Positions 33,564 through 43,400 of a stretch of 64,000 nt of DNA are shown here, in pieces. Under the pieces are notes generated by a model. The model did no database searches. It was not told the origin of the DNA and saw nothing but the letters and a program-made list of their open reading frames with translations. Each line of letters starts with the position of its first letter. Positions within the stretch are counted from its first letter, which is position 1. The DNA is from Bacteroidetes bacterium UBA7674 (GTDB lineage: Bacteria > Bacteroidota > Bacteroidia > Chitinophagales > Chitinophagaceae): the NCBI GenBank assembly GCA_002483105.1, contig DLHG01000004.1:12738-76737 (forward strand), given 5' to 3'. Position numbers and translations under genes: made by a program.

Positions 33564-33575
33564 TTTCTTACTCTG

Positions 33576-33610
33576 TACGAGCCGGGCAACCGCAAGGGAT
33601 TGCCCCTACA
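33576..33610 (+). repeat. dispersed hairpin repeat, family B
   Basis: TACGAGCCGGGCAACCGCAA then GGGATTGCCCCTACA; GGGCAA pairs with TTGCCC. Copies at 34977-35010 and 36243-36278, with partial copies near 48950 and 49650. Confidence 0.75.
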
Positions 33611-33627
33611 TTTATATGCGTTATGTT

Positions 33628-34326
33628 TTATGGGCGGTCTTCCCAGGTGGGTTTTAGATGGCGCATCCATTCCTGTGGTGTAGGTGCATCGTCAACATTG
33701 AACTCACCTATTTTAGTTCTGCGTAATTCTTTTAAGAATCCACCACAACCTACAGCTTGCCCAAAGTCGTGTGCGAGTGAACGGATGTAAGTACCTGTGC
33801 TACAGTTGACACGGAAATGAACTTCAGGTAATTCTATCTTTGTTATTTCAAACTCAGTGATGGTGACAGTGCGTGGTTCCAGTACAATTTCCTTTCCTTC
33901 ACGTGCAAGTGCGTAAGCACGCTTGCCATCTTTTTTTATTGCAGAGTGTATCGGTGGTATCTGTTGTATATCTCCGGTGAATTGCGCGACAGTATTTTTG
34001 ATTTGCTCTTCCGTGATTCCTTCTATTGACTGAAAATTTTCGGGTTGGCTTTCGAGATCGTAGGTAGCAGTAGTTGCACCGAGACGGATAATACCTGTAT
34101 ACTCCTTTGGTTGGCGTTGATAGTCGCTGATCTTCTTGGTGAAAGCACCTGTGCAGCAGATGAGCAAACCGGTAGCAAGGGGGTCTAAAGTGCCTGCATG
34201 GCCTATTTTGGCTTTCATGAGCCTCTTTATACTATTGATGGCCTGGAATGATGACCATTCGTAGGGTTTGTCTATTAGTATCACGCTTCCTTCTATCAGT
34301 TCCTCCGGAGTGGGTAATTGTTTCAT
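33628..34326 (-). CDS. truB: tRNA pseudouridine55 synthase
   Basis: 232 residues from the ATG at 34326; the frame continues upstream only through a repeat and unlike sequence. The catalytic Asp is in GHAGTLDPLATGLLI (about residues 37-51). SVILIDKPYEWSSF at the start and TGTYIRSLAHDFGQAVGCGG later are family features. It makes pseudouridine 55 in tRNA T loops. The C-terminal PUA extension of longer homologues is absent, as is common in Bacteroidota. Confidence 0.93.
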   Translation of the reverse strand: MKQLPTPEELIEGSVILIDKPYEWSSFQAINSIKRLMKAKIGHAGTLDPLATGLLICCTGAFTKKISDYQRQPKEYTGIIRLGATTATYDLESQPENFQSIEGITEEQIKNTVAQFTGDIQQIPPIHSAIKKDGKRAYALAREGKEIVLEPRTVTITEFEITKIELPEVHFRVNCSTGTYIRSLAHDFGQAVGCGGFLKELRRTKIGEFNVDDAPTPQEWMRHLKPTWEDRP

Positions 34327-34332
34327 TGGGTG

Positions 34333-34340
34333 CAAAGATA
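34333..34340 (-). promoter_or_regulatory. -7 promoter box touching the truB start codon
   Basis: TATCTTTG on the minus strand is followed by only 6 bases and then the ATG, so the transcript would have almost no leader. Confidence 0.45.
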
Positions 34341-34388
34341 GGTTTTGAAGTAGGATTCTGTTGATTTTGGGAATTTTCGTTGAGGGGC

Positions 34389-34449
34389 TCGAGTAGCCCA
34401 CCCCGCCCAAGCTTCGCAAGGGCACCCCTCCCTGCCAGGAGGGGGAGTC
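34389..34449 (-). repeat. dispersed GC-rich repeat, family A, short form
   Basis: On the minus strand GACTCCCCCTCCTGGCAGG, GAGGGGTGCCCTTGCGAAGC, TTGGGCGGGGTGGGC and TACTCGAG. It has the same core as 7569-7659 without the inner palindromic block, and lies between truB and paaD. Confidence 0.8.
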
Positions 34450-34458
34450 AATGTATAT

Positions 34459-34953
34459 TTAATGGCACTTAAAATGTTCGAATGGTTCGTGGCAGGAGTT
34501 GCATTTGTAGAGGGACTTGCAGGCGGTCGCAGCGAACTGGCTGGTGAGCTCCGTATTGTCAGAACCGCAACGGGGACAGGGAACATTATCGTCTTCAAAC
34601 AGGCCGAGGGCATTTGTTGATTTGCGATATGGCGGCGCTATTCCGTATTCATTCAATTTTCGTTTGCCTTCTTCACTCATCCAGTCGGTTGTCCAGGCGG
34701 GGCTGAGCTGGTTCTCTATGTTTACTTTACTGATGCCTTTGCTGAGTAGCACCATGCGTATCTGCATGGATATTACGTCCATTGCAGGGCAACCGCTGTA
34801 TGTTGGTGTGATAAAAATAGTAGCAGTTGTTTGTCCATTTTCTTCAGTGACTTGTACGTCTCTTACAATGCCTAAGTCGAGAATAGTGAGTACGGGAACT
34901 TCGGGATCAGTTACTGTGCTTAGCCATTCGTATATGTGTTCTGCTGTTATCAT
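34459..34953 (-). CDS. paaD: phenylacetyl-CoA epoxidase subunit PaaD
   Basis: 164 residues. The N-terminal DUF59 domain (VTDPEVPVLTILDLGIVRDV, TPTYSGCPAMDVI) is followed by a C-terminal zinc ribbon (CPRCGSDNTEL, CKSLYKCNSCHEPFEHFKCH). PaaD is needed to mature or support the PaaABCE epoxidase, probably in iron-sulfur assembly. It is last in the paaABCD order here. paaE is not in the window. A family B hairpin separates it from paaC. Confidence 0.92.
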   Translation of the reverse strand: MITAEHIYEWLSTVTDPEVPVLTILDLGIVRDVQVTEENGQTTATIFITPTYSGCPAMDVISMQIRMVLLSKGISKVNIENQLSPAWTTDWMSEEGKRKLNEYGIAPPYRKSTNALGLFEDDNVPCPRCGSDNTELTSQFAATACKSLYKCNSCHEPFEHFKCH

Positions 34954-34976
34954 TTCGCACGAATATTTATCCTCAT

Positions 34977-35010
34977 CACGAGCGGGGCAACCGCAAGGGA
35001 TTGCCCCTAC
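34977..35010 (+). repeat. family B hairpin repeat between paaC and paaD
   Basis: CACGAGCGGGGCAACCGCAA then GGGATTGCCCCTAC. The GGGGCAA/TTGCCCC stem is intact. Confidence 0.75.
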
Positions 35011-35017
35011 TTAGCAA

Positions 35018-35836
35018 CTACCACTGCATGTTAGGGTAGGCACGTTGAACGAATTGTAATTCGGCGAGAATGTAACCTAAGTGTTCTGAGTGCTTGCCTT
35101 CTTTTCCGCCCTGGTGCATCCAGCCGTTTGCAGGAACATCAAGGTTAGCTTCCGCGAAAACCGCTGCTACGCGCTCTTTCCAGAGGGTTTTGATCTTCTC
35201 CAGATCAACGCCGATACCTGATGTTGCAACAGCTTTTTCAGCTTCACTCATCGTTAATAATTCGCCGGTGAACTGCCACCTGTTGGCAATCGCTTCATTT
35301 ATTCGTTGTGCACTTTCATCTGTACCATCACCTAAACGTATCACCCACTCACTGCTCCAACGGAGGTGATAAGTAACTTCCTTCAATGATTTTTCTGCTA
35401 TGGCTGAAAGTGTAACGTCAGTACTCTTTTGCAATTCTGTATAAAAGAAGAAATTGAATACATCGTAAAAGAAAGAACGAATGATGGTGTATGCCCAGTC
35501 TTTATTGGGTTGCTCTACTAATAGTGTATTCCTGAAATCCCAACCATCGCGGAGATAGGCGAGATCGTCTTCATCTACTTGCTTCCCATCTTTGATAATG
35601 CTTTGTATAGCAGAAGAAGTGAAGAAGTGTTCTTTTTCAGATACCGGCAGGGCATTGAATTGCTCCGCCGCATATTGATAAAAACTACGCGCCTGTCCGA
35701 GGTGATCCAGCGCTGTGTTAGTGAGTGCTATGTCTTGTTCCAGTACCGGGCCGTGTCCGCACCATTCGCTTATTCTGTGTCCCAGGATGAGCGCGTTATC
35801 TGCTAATTGTAAAGTATATTTCAGTAACTCTTTCAT
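35018..35836 (-). CDS. paaC: phenylacetyl-CoA epoxidase subunit PaaC
   Basis: 272 residues. A ferritin-like four-helix protein that pairs with PaaA as a structural subunit: LADNALILGHRISEWCGHGP, QDIALTNTALDHLGQARSF, ALSAIAEKSLKEVTYHLRW then SSEWVIRLGDGT. The family's iron-ligand set is incomplete in PaaC, which agrees with a non-catalytic role. It follows paaB. Confidence 0.93.
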   Translation of the reverse strand: MKELLKYTLQLADNALILGHRISEWCGHGPVLEQDIALTNTALDHLGQARSFYQYAAEQFNALPVSEKEHFFTSSAIQSIIKDGKQVDEDDLAYLRDGWDFRNTLLVEQPNKDWAYTIIRSFFYDVFNFFFYTELQKSTDVTLSAIAEKSLKEVTYHLRWSSEWVIRLGDGTDESAQRINEAIANRWQFTGELLTMSEAEKAVATSGIGVDLEKIKTLWKERVAAVFAEANLDVPANGWMHQGGKEGKHSEHLGYILAELQFVQRAYPNMQW

Positions 35837-35851
35837 TGCTATTCATTTTGC

Positions 35852-35895
35852 CCGCAGACATTCGCAGAAATAACCGCAGACATCCGCAGAACTTT
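35852..35895. repeat. two 22-bp tandem units between paaB and paaC
   Basis: The units begin CCGCAGACATTCGCAGAA and CCGCAGACATCCGCAGAA. They lie in the 63-bp paaB-paaC spacer. Confidence 0.6.
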
Positions 35896-35899
35896 ACAA

Positions 35900-36208
35900 T
35901 TACATGTGCGTTAACTCGTCAGGAAGGTCATAGAACGTAGGATGACGATATATCTTATCAGTTGCAGGTTCGTACATAGAGTCAGACTCATGCGGATCTG
36001 AGGCGTGGATGTTCTTACTCTCCACCACCCAGATGCTGACACCTTCCATACGGCGGGTATATACATCGCGTGCATTTTCCATTGCCATTTGCGCATCGGC
36101 TGCGTGAAGACTACCGGCGTGTTTATGGTCGAGGCCTGTTTTGCTGCGGATGAATACTTCCCACAAAGGCCATTCGTTCTGGTAATTATTTTCAGCTTGT
36201 GTTGACAT
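35900..36208 (-). CDS. paaB: phenylacetyl-CoA epoxidase subunit PaaB
   Basis: 102 residues, the family length. WPLWEVFIRSKTGLDHKHAG, a SLHAADAQMAMENARDVYTR helix and SIWVVESKNIHASDP are the PaaB pattern. PaaB bridges the PaaAC heterodimers. Confidence 0.94.
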   Translation of the reverse strand: MSTQAENNYQNEWPLWEVFIRSKTGLDHKHAGSLHAADAQMAMENARDVYTRRMEGVSIWVVESKNIHASDPHESDSMYEPATDKIYRHPTFYDLPDELTHM

Positions 36209-36242
36209 TTTCTTCTTTTTAGGTTAATCGCGGGAATTCTAT

Positions 36243-36278
36243 CCGCGAGCCGGGCGAACGCAAGGCATCGCCCCTACA
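36243..36278 (+). repeat. family B hairpin repeat between paaA and paaB
   Basis: CCGCGAGCCGGGCGAACGCA then AGGCATCGCCCCTACA. The stem is GGGCGA/TCGCCC, a compensated variant of the GGGCAA/TTGCCC stem in the other copies. It lies 3 bp downstream of the paaA stop site on the map. Confidence 0.75.
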
Positions 36279-36280
36279 GT

Positions 36281-37234
36281 TTATGCTGCAGACGCTTCTT
36301 TATTTTTTCTTTCAGCGCGCTTTTTAGCGTTTGCCAATGCAGCTTCGCGTACCCATGCACCTTCTTCCCATGCTTTCCTGCGTGTTTCGAGGCGTTCCTT
36401 ATTGCAAGGGCCATTCCCTTTTACCACGTTCCAAAACTCTTCCCAGTTAATAGCGCCATAGTCGTAGTGGCCGCGTGCTTCATTCCACTTCAGGTCTTTA
36501 TCGGGAAGCGTAAGCCCAAGAATTTTTGTTTGCTCAACAGTAACGTCTATGAACTTCTGGCGAAGTTCGTCGTTAGAGAAACGCTTAATTCTCCACCTCA
36601 TGCTGGATTCAGAGTTAGGACTTTCCGCATCGGGAGGGCCGAACATCATAATAGATGGCCACCACCAGCGGTCGAGCGCATCCTGTGCCATTTTCTTTTG
36701 TTCTTCAGTACCCTTAGCCAAAGTGAGCATTATCTCGAAACCCTGGCGCTGGTGAAAGCTTTCCTCCTTGCATACACGTACCATTGCACGGGCATAAGGT
36801 CCATATGAAGTACGGCAAAGCGGCACCTGGTTCATGATAGCTGCGCCATCCACCAGCCAACCTATGGCGCCCATGTCGGCCCAGGTAGTGGTGGGGTAAT
36901 TAAATATTGAAGAGTATTTCGCTTTTCCTGAATGGAGTTGTTCCAGCATCTCATCGCGAGTGATGCCGAGTGTTTCGGCAGCACTGTAGAGATACAGGCC
37001 ATGCCCTCCTTCATCCTGCACCTTGGCCAATAATACCGCTTTGCGACGAAGGCTGGGGGCACGTGTGATCCAGTTGCCTTCGGGGAGCATACCTACTATT
37101 TCGCTATGCGCGTGCTGGGATATCTGGCGGATGAGTGTCTTGCGATAATCATCCGGCATCCAGTCGCGAGGCTCGATAGTGTCTTCCCTATCTATCTTTT
37201 CGTCAAACTTTTCCTGAAAAGAATGTACAGTCAT
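36281..37234 (-). CDS. paaA: phenylacetyl-CoA epoxidase subunit PaaA
   Basis: 317 residues. PaaA is the catalytic ferritin-like subunit that binds the di-iron centre and epoxidises the ring of phenylacetyl-CoA. The iron-ligand helices are in VLLAKVQDEGGHGLYLYSAA and VRVCKEESFHQRQGFEIML, with the family segments RDWMPDDYRKTLIRQI and WWWPSIMMFGPPDAESPNS. It is the first gene of the four and has a TATCTTTG box 22 bases upstream. Confidence 0.95.
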   Translation of the reverse strand: MTVHSFQEKFDEKIDREDTIEPRDWMPDDYRKTLIRQISQHAHSEIVGMLPEGNWITRAPSLRRKAVLLAKVQDEGGHGLYLYSAAETLGITRDEMLEQLHSGKAKYSSIFNYPTTTWADMGAIGWLVDGAAIMNQVPLCRTSYGPYARAMVRVCKEESFHQRQGFEIMLTLAKGTEEQKKMAQDALDRWWWPSIMMFGPPDAESPNSESSMRWRIKRFSNDELRQKFIDVTVEQTKILGLTLPDKDLKWNEARGHYDYGAINWEEFWNVVKGNGPCNKERLETRRKAWEEGAWVREAALANAKKRAERKNKEASAA

Positions 37235-37256
37235 CCCCTGTCAATTTTAATGTGTA

Positions 37257-37264
37257 CAAAGATA
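37257..37264 (-). promoter_or_regulatory. -7 promoter box for paaABCD
   Basis: TATCTTTG on the minus strand; the paaA ATG at 37234 is 22 bases further. The -33 position is not TTTG. Confidence 0.45.
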
Positions 37265-37354
37265 CGATTTATCGGGCGGTGTTTTGTAATGAGAAAGCTA
37301 ATAAATGACTAATATCATTGTTAAGCCCCCTGAAAGGAGATGTGTTGTGTTTTA

Positions 37355-37446
37355 CGCGAGTCGCCCACCCCGCCCAAGCTTCGCAAGGGCACCCCTCCCC
37401 GTCCGAACGGATAGTTCATCCGGGCGGGCCTGCCAGGAGGGGAGTC
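37355..37446 (-). repeat. dispersed GC-rich repeat, family A, long form
   Basis: Reverse complement of the 7569-7659 element with only a handful of differences over about 90 bp, including the inner palindromic block. A family C-like head (CCCCCTGAAAGG) lies next to it at 37326-37337. Between sprA and paaA. Confidence 0.85.
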
Positions 37447-37459
37447 TAGTTGTTATGTC

Positions 37460-40400
37460 TTATTGTCCGGCGAAGATGAACCGGAGCATGAGCCCGGCGC
37501 GGGTTGTAGTAATAGGATACGAACTGGAGACATATGGTATGCTCTGGTTGCGGTCGAAGAACAAGCGGAGTGTGAGGCTCTCACTGGCTATATAGTCGAT
37601 AGTTGGCGATATACGTATTACCCGCTGTCCTCTCGTTGTGATACCGATATTCTGCGCCAGGTAGTTGTTGCTGGTACGATCATCGCGGAGACTGACATCC
37701 ACTTTGATGGTCAGGTCATTTTTCAGCTGAGTAAGGCCGAATATCTCGAATGGCAGCTTGAGGCCACGAATACGGTAACCGGCACCAACCGTATATTCTG
37801 TACTGTTTGTTTCACTCACCTGGTAATCCACAAGGCTGAGGCTGACCGTTCTTCTCTTACTAAACTCGAATTTGGCAGTTACATTGTTCTTAAATGCAGC
37901 ATCAAATCCTAAGAGCGGACTGAACTGCTCAGAAATGGTGATGTTCGGTACCTGGAAGAAAGGAACATAGTTGCCAGAGTTAGAATCAATGAAAGAAGGA
38001 TAACCGAGTGCAAACAGATCCTGATAGTATAATGAACTGACGAAGCTGTTCATAGACATATTACCGGTATAGGCATGGTTTACAACAAGGTTGCTCACTA
38101 TAGGCTGGAACATAGGAAGCTTAGCGAGACCGGTGTAAGCCACACGCCAGTTAGGCATAGGGATGTAGTTCTTGAACGGATTCTTACGAATACTGTTCTG
38201 GCTGGTATAGTCGATCAAAGGAGCATCGCTGGCTTTATCTCCACTATACGCAGCAATGAATGACGGTATCAATACATCCTGCGAGTATTCAGTATAGCCT
38301 TTATTGTACGCAGGGTTGTTAGGATCAGGCGTAGTATTAGTATAAGGGTTGCTGGCACCAAGGCGGGATGACACCACCTTGCGGTTGGCAAGGAACTCGT
38401 TATATACAGGAGAGTTGGCACCACCTGATTTAAACAAAGTGCTGAGACCGATATAAGAAATACTAAAGCTACCTGTCTCGTAAGGATTAAGATGGAAATA
38501 CCTGTTTGAATCGGCGAGATATTTAAACAACTCATTGTGCGACTTGCTGAAGTTGCTTGTTAATGTAAGGTCGACACGGAGATCGGGTAAAGGCTCCAGG
38601 GTTGCCTGCGCATTAATATTCTTAGAATATTGTTGCTGGAACTGAGCATTGAAAATAGAGTCGCGACTGAGGAGTCCTTTATCTGCCTGTTGCTCCAGCC
38701 ACAATTGTGTTGGTTGATAGCCATAGACGAAATCGAAACCCGGATTCATGTTGGAAGAATTCACACCCAATACCGATGTACTATCCATATAGCCCGGCAG
38801 TACACTACCTGCATTTTCGGTATAGCTCAGGGTAACACGCTTGAGCATGGTTATTAACCTTAGGCCACCTTTCACAGCAGGATTAAGTGTAGGAACCGTA
38901 TTACGCCTCAGTTTACGGGCGGCAATACGTTCACGTTTTTTCTTTTCTTTCTCAGCTTTTGCTTTCGCAGATTCCTCTGCTTTTTGGATTTTGCGCAAAG
39001 AGTCTATCTGTTTATCGGTCATCAGCGCGAGCTGAGCTTTGAGTATAGAATCTTGTCTTGCTTGTTTTTGTATTTCGGCAAGGCTTTTCGGTTTTTCACC
39101 TTTTTTGTTAGACGATTTATTGTCGGGCTGTTTTGTGTCCGGAGTGCTTTTCTCGTCATCCTTTCTCAAGTCAGTTACCTTTTTATCACCGCCCCTCAAG
39201 TCCTTTGTATTAACACCCGGCGCATCTTTAGTTACAGCAGCCGTCTTCGTACGCGGACGCGGCTGATTTGCAGCTTTTAGATACTTGTTCTTATTATAGA
39301 GATCGGTGAATTTAAGTTCTGCGTTTATTGTTTTTGTCTGGGTATTGCTAATTGTATTACCAAGGCTTTGTGCCAGCACCGAAGCTGCCGTCCATGCATA
39401 GTTGGTGTTGTATTGCAGGCGCAGGCTCGTCCAGTCAGTGATAGGAAGCTTAGCTAATGGCACATTATAGCTGGCATTCACACCCTGTGTATAGAATGTA
39501 TTGCGGCCAAACTCAGAGATCCGTTGCCATAAGGTATCACGCTTTTGCTTTGAATCCATCTTACCATAAGGCTCATCTATCCGGGAGCGATTGGTAGCAG
39601 TATAGTCGAATGAGAGGGAACGGGTAAGCTCCCAACGCAAAGTGTATAACCTGTCCCAAAGGAAGTTTTTGAAATACGTAGGTTGTATCTCATAAGGGCC
39701 ATCGTCCAGGTCGCGCACTTTTGTTTCGTTGAATGTACGATTCAGGTCGGTACGGAAAGTAAAGTTAGCCGGTAAGGGGTTGAAGTTGAAATCTTTGATC
39801 AGTCCATACCATTTTGATTTGGATTTGATCATTCTTTTGAATGGCTCAATAGATTTAGACTTGATGCTATAGGTATAACCCAATCCGAACCTGTTATTAA
39901 TAAGTGCATCTCTTTCAATGGTAGGGTTGCGTTTGAATTGCTTGTTGTACGCATAGCTTACATCAAAATTCTTAGCGCTCCATGGCATAGTCTTGGCCGA
40001 TTGTTTTTGCGGATCGCCGGTGATACGGGCGTTAGATACGTTGATACTGGTAACGGAAGTATAGTCTTGCGCCTGCTTTCTTAAAGAGTCTTTTGCTGCA
40101 GCATCTACGGCGGCATTAAGCTGGTCTTTATATTTTACGTCGAGATCGTAAGGATTGTATTGCGGATTGCTGATATTTTCAGCATAGCCTACGAACAATG
40201 GCAACTGCACTCCCCACTTAGCAGGGAGCATCTTACCCATATTAAGGTTGGTAGAGGCATTATACTGATAGAAATTGTCGCGGAAGCGCTGATCTATCTT
40301 CTGGTCAATGTTACCATAACCCTGGGTATGAAGACTACCTGCCAGGTTGATATTACCGAAGTCGGCCAGTTGCAGATTAACCTTACCTGCAGCAGCATAA

Positions 40401-43400
40401 CCCGGTTTCTCATTGAGGCCGATCATACGCATCTCATTGAACCACACTTCGGCACATTTAGCGAAGCCGTCGTCTTCCGGAGTTTGCGAGGTTTTCTTAG
40501 GATTAGATACTCCCAGCATTATTGTCTTTACATCACCGACGTTAGGATTACCTACTACTACGATAGTATTGCCAAACTCATCTTTTTCCTGGTAAGGAAT
40601 AAATGCCGGCAAGCCTTGTCCGTTCCTGGACGTTTTCACCTTTACCAGGTTGTCGAGAATAAGGTCGAGCCTGTTTTGCTCCGGCCAGATATCTTCATCT
40701 GTAGTTGCAGTAGGGGCAGTTATTTTTAATGGTACCTGGTACTCGTAATAGTTGTTAGTGAAATCACTACCCAGGCGAATGATAGCCCTAACGTCGCCAT
40801 CTTTTAAATCAGGTTGTCCCACGCGAGACTCAGCGTGCAGGAACATACGCAGCTTAGAGAACTGGCGCATATCCACACCTATCTCTTTAAATACCGCGCG
40901 TGCATCACCATCCTTCAAACCACATATTTGCAAAGCAAGCGCCTGTTCATTGAGCTGACCAGTTTGTCCGCTTGATATCTGAGTAAGCTGCCTGTTAACA
41001 CCGGGAGGTATTACATAAGGAATAGGTTTACGCTGCCCGTTTTCTTCCACACTTACAGAGGTCACAGTAAACTCCTGATTTTTCAATTCTTCTTCAGGAA
41101 TGTTTTCACCCGGATTTTTGAGTGAGAACAAATAACGACGCCACTGGTTGCGGCCAAGTTCAATTTTGGCAAGACGCACGATCGTGCTATCCTGGAAACC
41201 TGTAAGGAACATACGCGCAAAACGTATAGAACGGAAGTCTCCGATACCACCTACTACTTCCTGGTATTCCCTGATAGGAATTTTAAACTGGTACCATGTT
41301 TCGTCCTGGAAGCTACCGTCAGGCATTTTAACACTAAGTGCGGTGTACTTATCTACAATAAAGTTAGAACCTACCTGCATATTCGGCTTGAGGTCTAAAC
41401 GATAACTGTAGTAAGATTCGGTTTCATTAAGTGTATTATCCCTGTTGATGTCTTCAGACTCAGGAATATTAGTAGCCGATTGATTGACACTACCATCAGA
41501 AATGGGTGAGTTGCCATGCGGGTTATTGAAGTGCTTGTAACGCCCAAGGATACCTACACCCTGGTTATCATATTCTACATCTCTATAGAAACGGAAGTTA
41601 TCACCTGCCGGATCAGATTGCGCTCTCTGGAAAGCAACAGCATTGCCTGATATATCGTTGAGGTATTGTGCAAAGAACTCGGCTTCCTCTCCATCGGTAA
41701 GTCCATCATAACCCACATCCTGGATAGCACGCGCCTGCAGGTCGTTATCAAACGCTCTTGTTATTTGCTGCTGGAATTTTGGCACCCTACCCCATGAAGT
41801 ATTATTCAGTTTATCCAGATCGGCGGGATATGGAATACCATTCTCGAAGAAATTACGTGAATCTTTCAGCACATCTTCAGACACGTTACCGAGATTGAGG
41901 TACATGCTACCACCGGCAGCATTGGGGTTATTGATGAACGGATCCATCATCCAAAGCTCAATGAACTCAACGTTGGAAGCTTCAAAGTCACTGTAGTCAA
42001 TAGACTTTGTGATACCACCCCAGCGTACCTGCGGATTAGGGAGACTACCGTCCGGGTTCAGGTTAGGATCAAAGTTATACGGCCCCCTGTCTTTGGGATA
42101 AAAGCCAAGATCTAAAGTGCTGAGTACATTCTGCAGGTTTTGTGTTGTTTTGTTCGGGAATACTTCCTGCGTTTGAATTATTCTTATGTAGTGCTGATTA
42201 GGATCATTCTTTACATAATTAGGAACGCCACTACCGGCACCATCGAGGAGGCTTGGCTCTATAAAGTACCAGGCAAGTTTCGCACGATTGTATCCATAAA
42301 TGAGTTTATCAGACTGGTCGGCCTCAGGGAAGAGGGCATTACCATTCCTATCGTGCAGGCCGGCAGGTGTAGAAGCGAGCGACCAACCATTGGCCGGGAA
42401 TTTTAAATCGTAAGAACTACGCGTACCTTCAAAGTCATCTATATAGATAGAACCTTCGGGGTCGAGTGCATTGATCTGCTTGGCATGGCCAGGCCTTAGT
42501 GTTGCTACTTCACCTGTGGCATTGATAAAGGATGGAGAAGTAGTGGAAAACACCGGCAACTTATCGAGTATGCGTGTAAGCCCCGGAATCTCTGACTGAT
42601 AGTTGGCATCGAGACCAAGAACAGTGTTCTTGATAGGATCTTCACCAAAAGTTGTTTTTTGAGTGAATGGCCTTTCGGTGAGTTTCATGTATGTACCGCC
42701 GAGGGCGAGCTTATCGTTGAGATAATAATCCGCCCGCAAACCGGTAAAGTTTTGCTGCTGGAAGCCGAAGGTAGCATTGTCCTCATAAGAGACATTGATA
42801 GGGATACCTGAATTGAGTATGCCTGAGTTCAATACCTTTATTTTTCCAAGACCGTAGTCAATCTGGTAATCCTGATTTTCGATCAGCTTAGCGCCACCTG
42901 CAGAAACAGATACCGAGCCCGGAGGTATATTAAAACCACCAAGGAATATTTCTGATGAAGAAGCAGATTTATAAGAACCCTTAATGACATAACGATTGTT
43001 CTGCTGGAACTGCCGGGCTATCGTTTTAGTGGAATCGTAAAGTATGCCGTATAAATATTTTCTTGCCAGCTGAGGATCATTACCTATTGCAGGCGCAAGG
43101 TCGGCACCGAAGGGTTCGAGTACGGGAAATATGATCTTACCTTGCTGCGTATTGATGGTGATACCATCCATGAAATCGAAAATACCATCAGGGTAAGGAT
43201 CGTTCTGAAAATTGAGCCTGTCAAGGTTAAGTAAAGTCAACAATGGAACTCCTGCATTAGGGCCATCGGGTAAATAGCGTTTTTCACCACCACCAGGATC
43301 CTGGTAGAGTAAGTTTAACCTGAACTCGTCTTTAGAAACACCAAGACCACCCAGGGGATAGATGTTTTTCATCATCAGATCCCATACAGGTAATGTAGGC

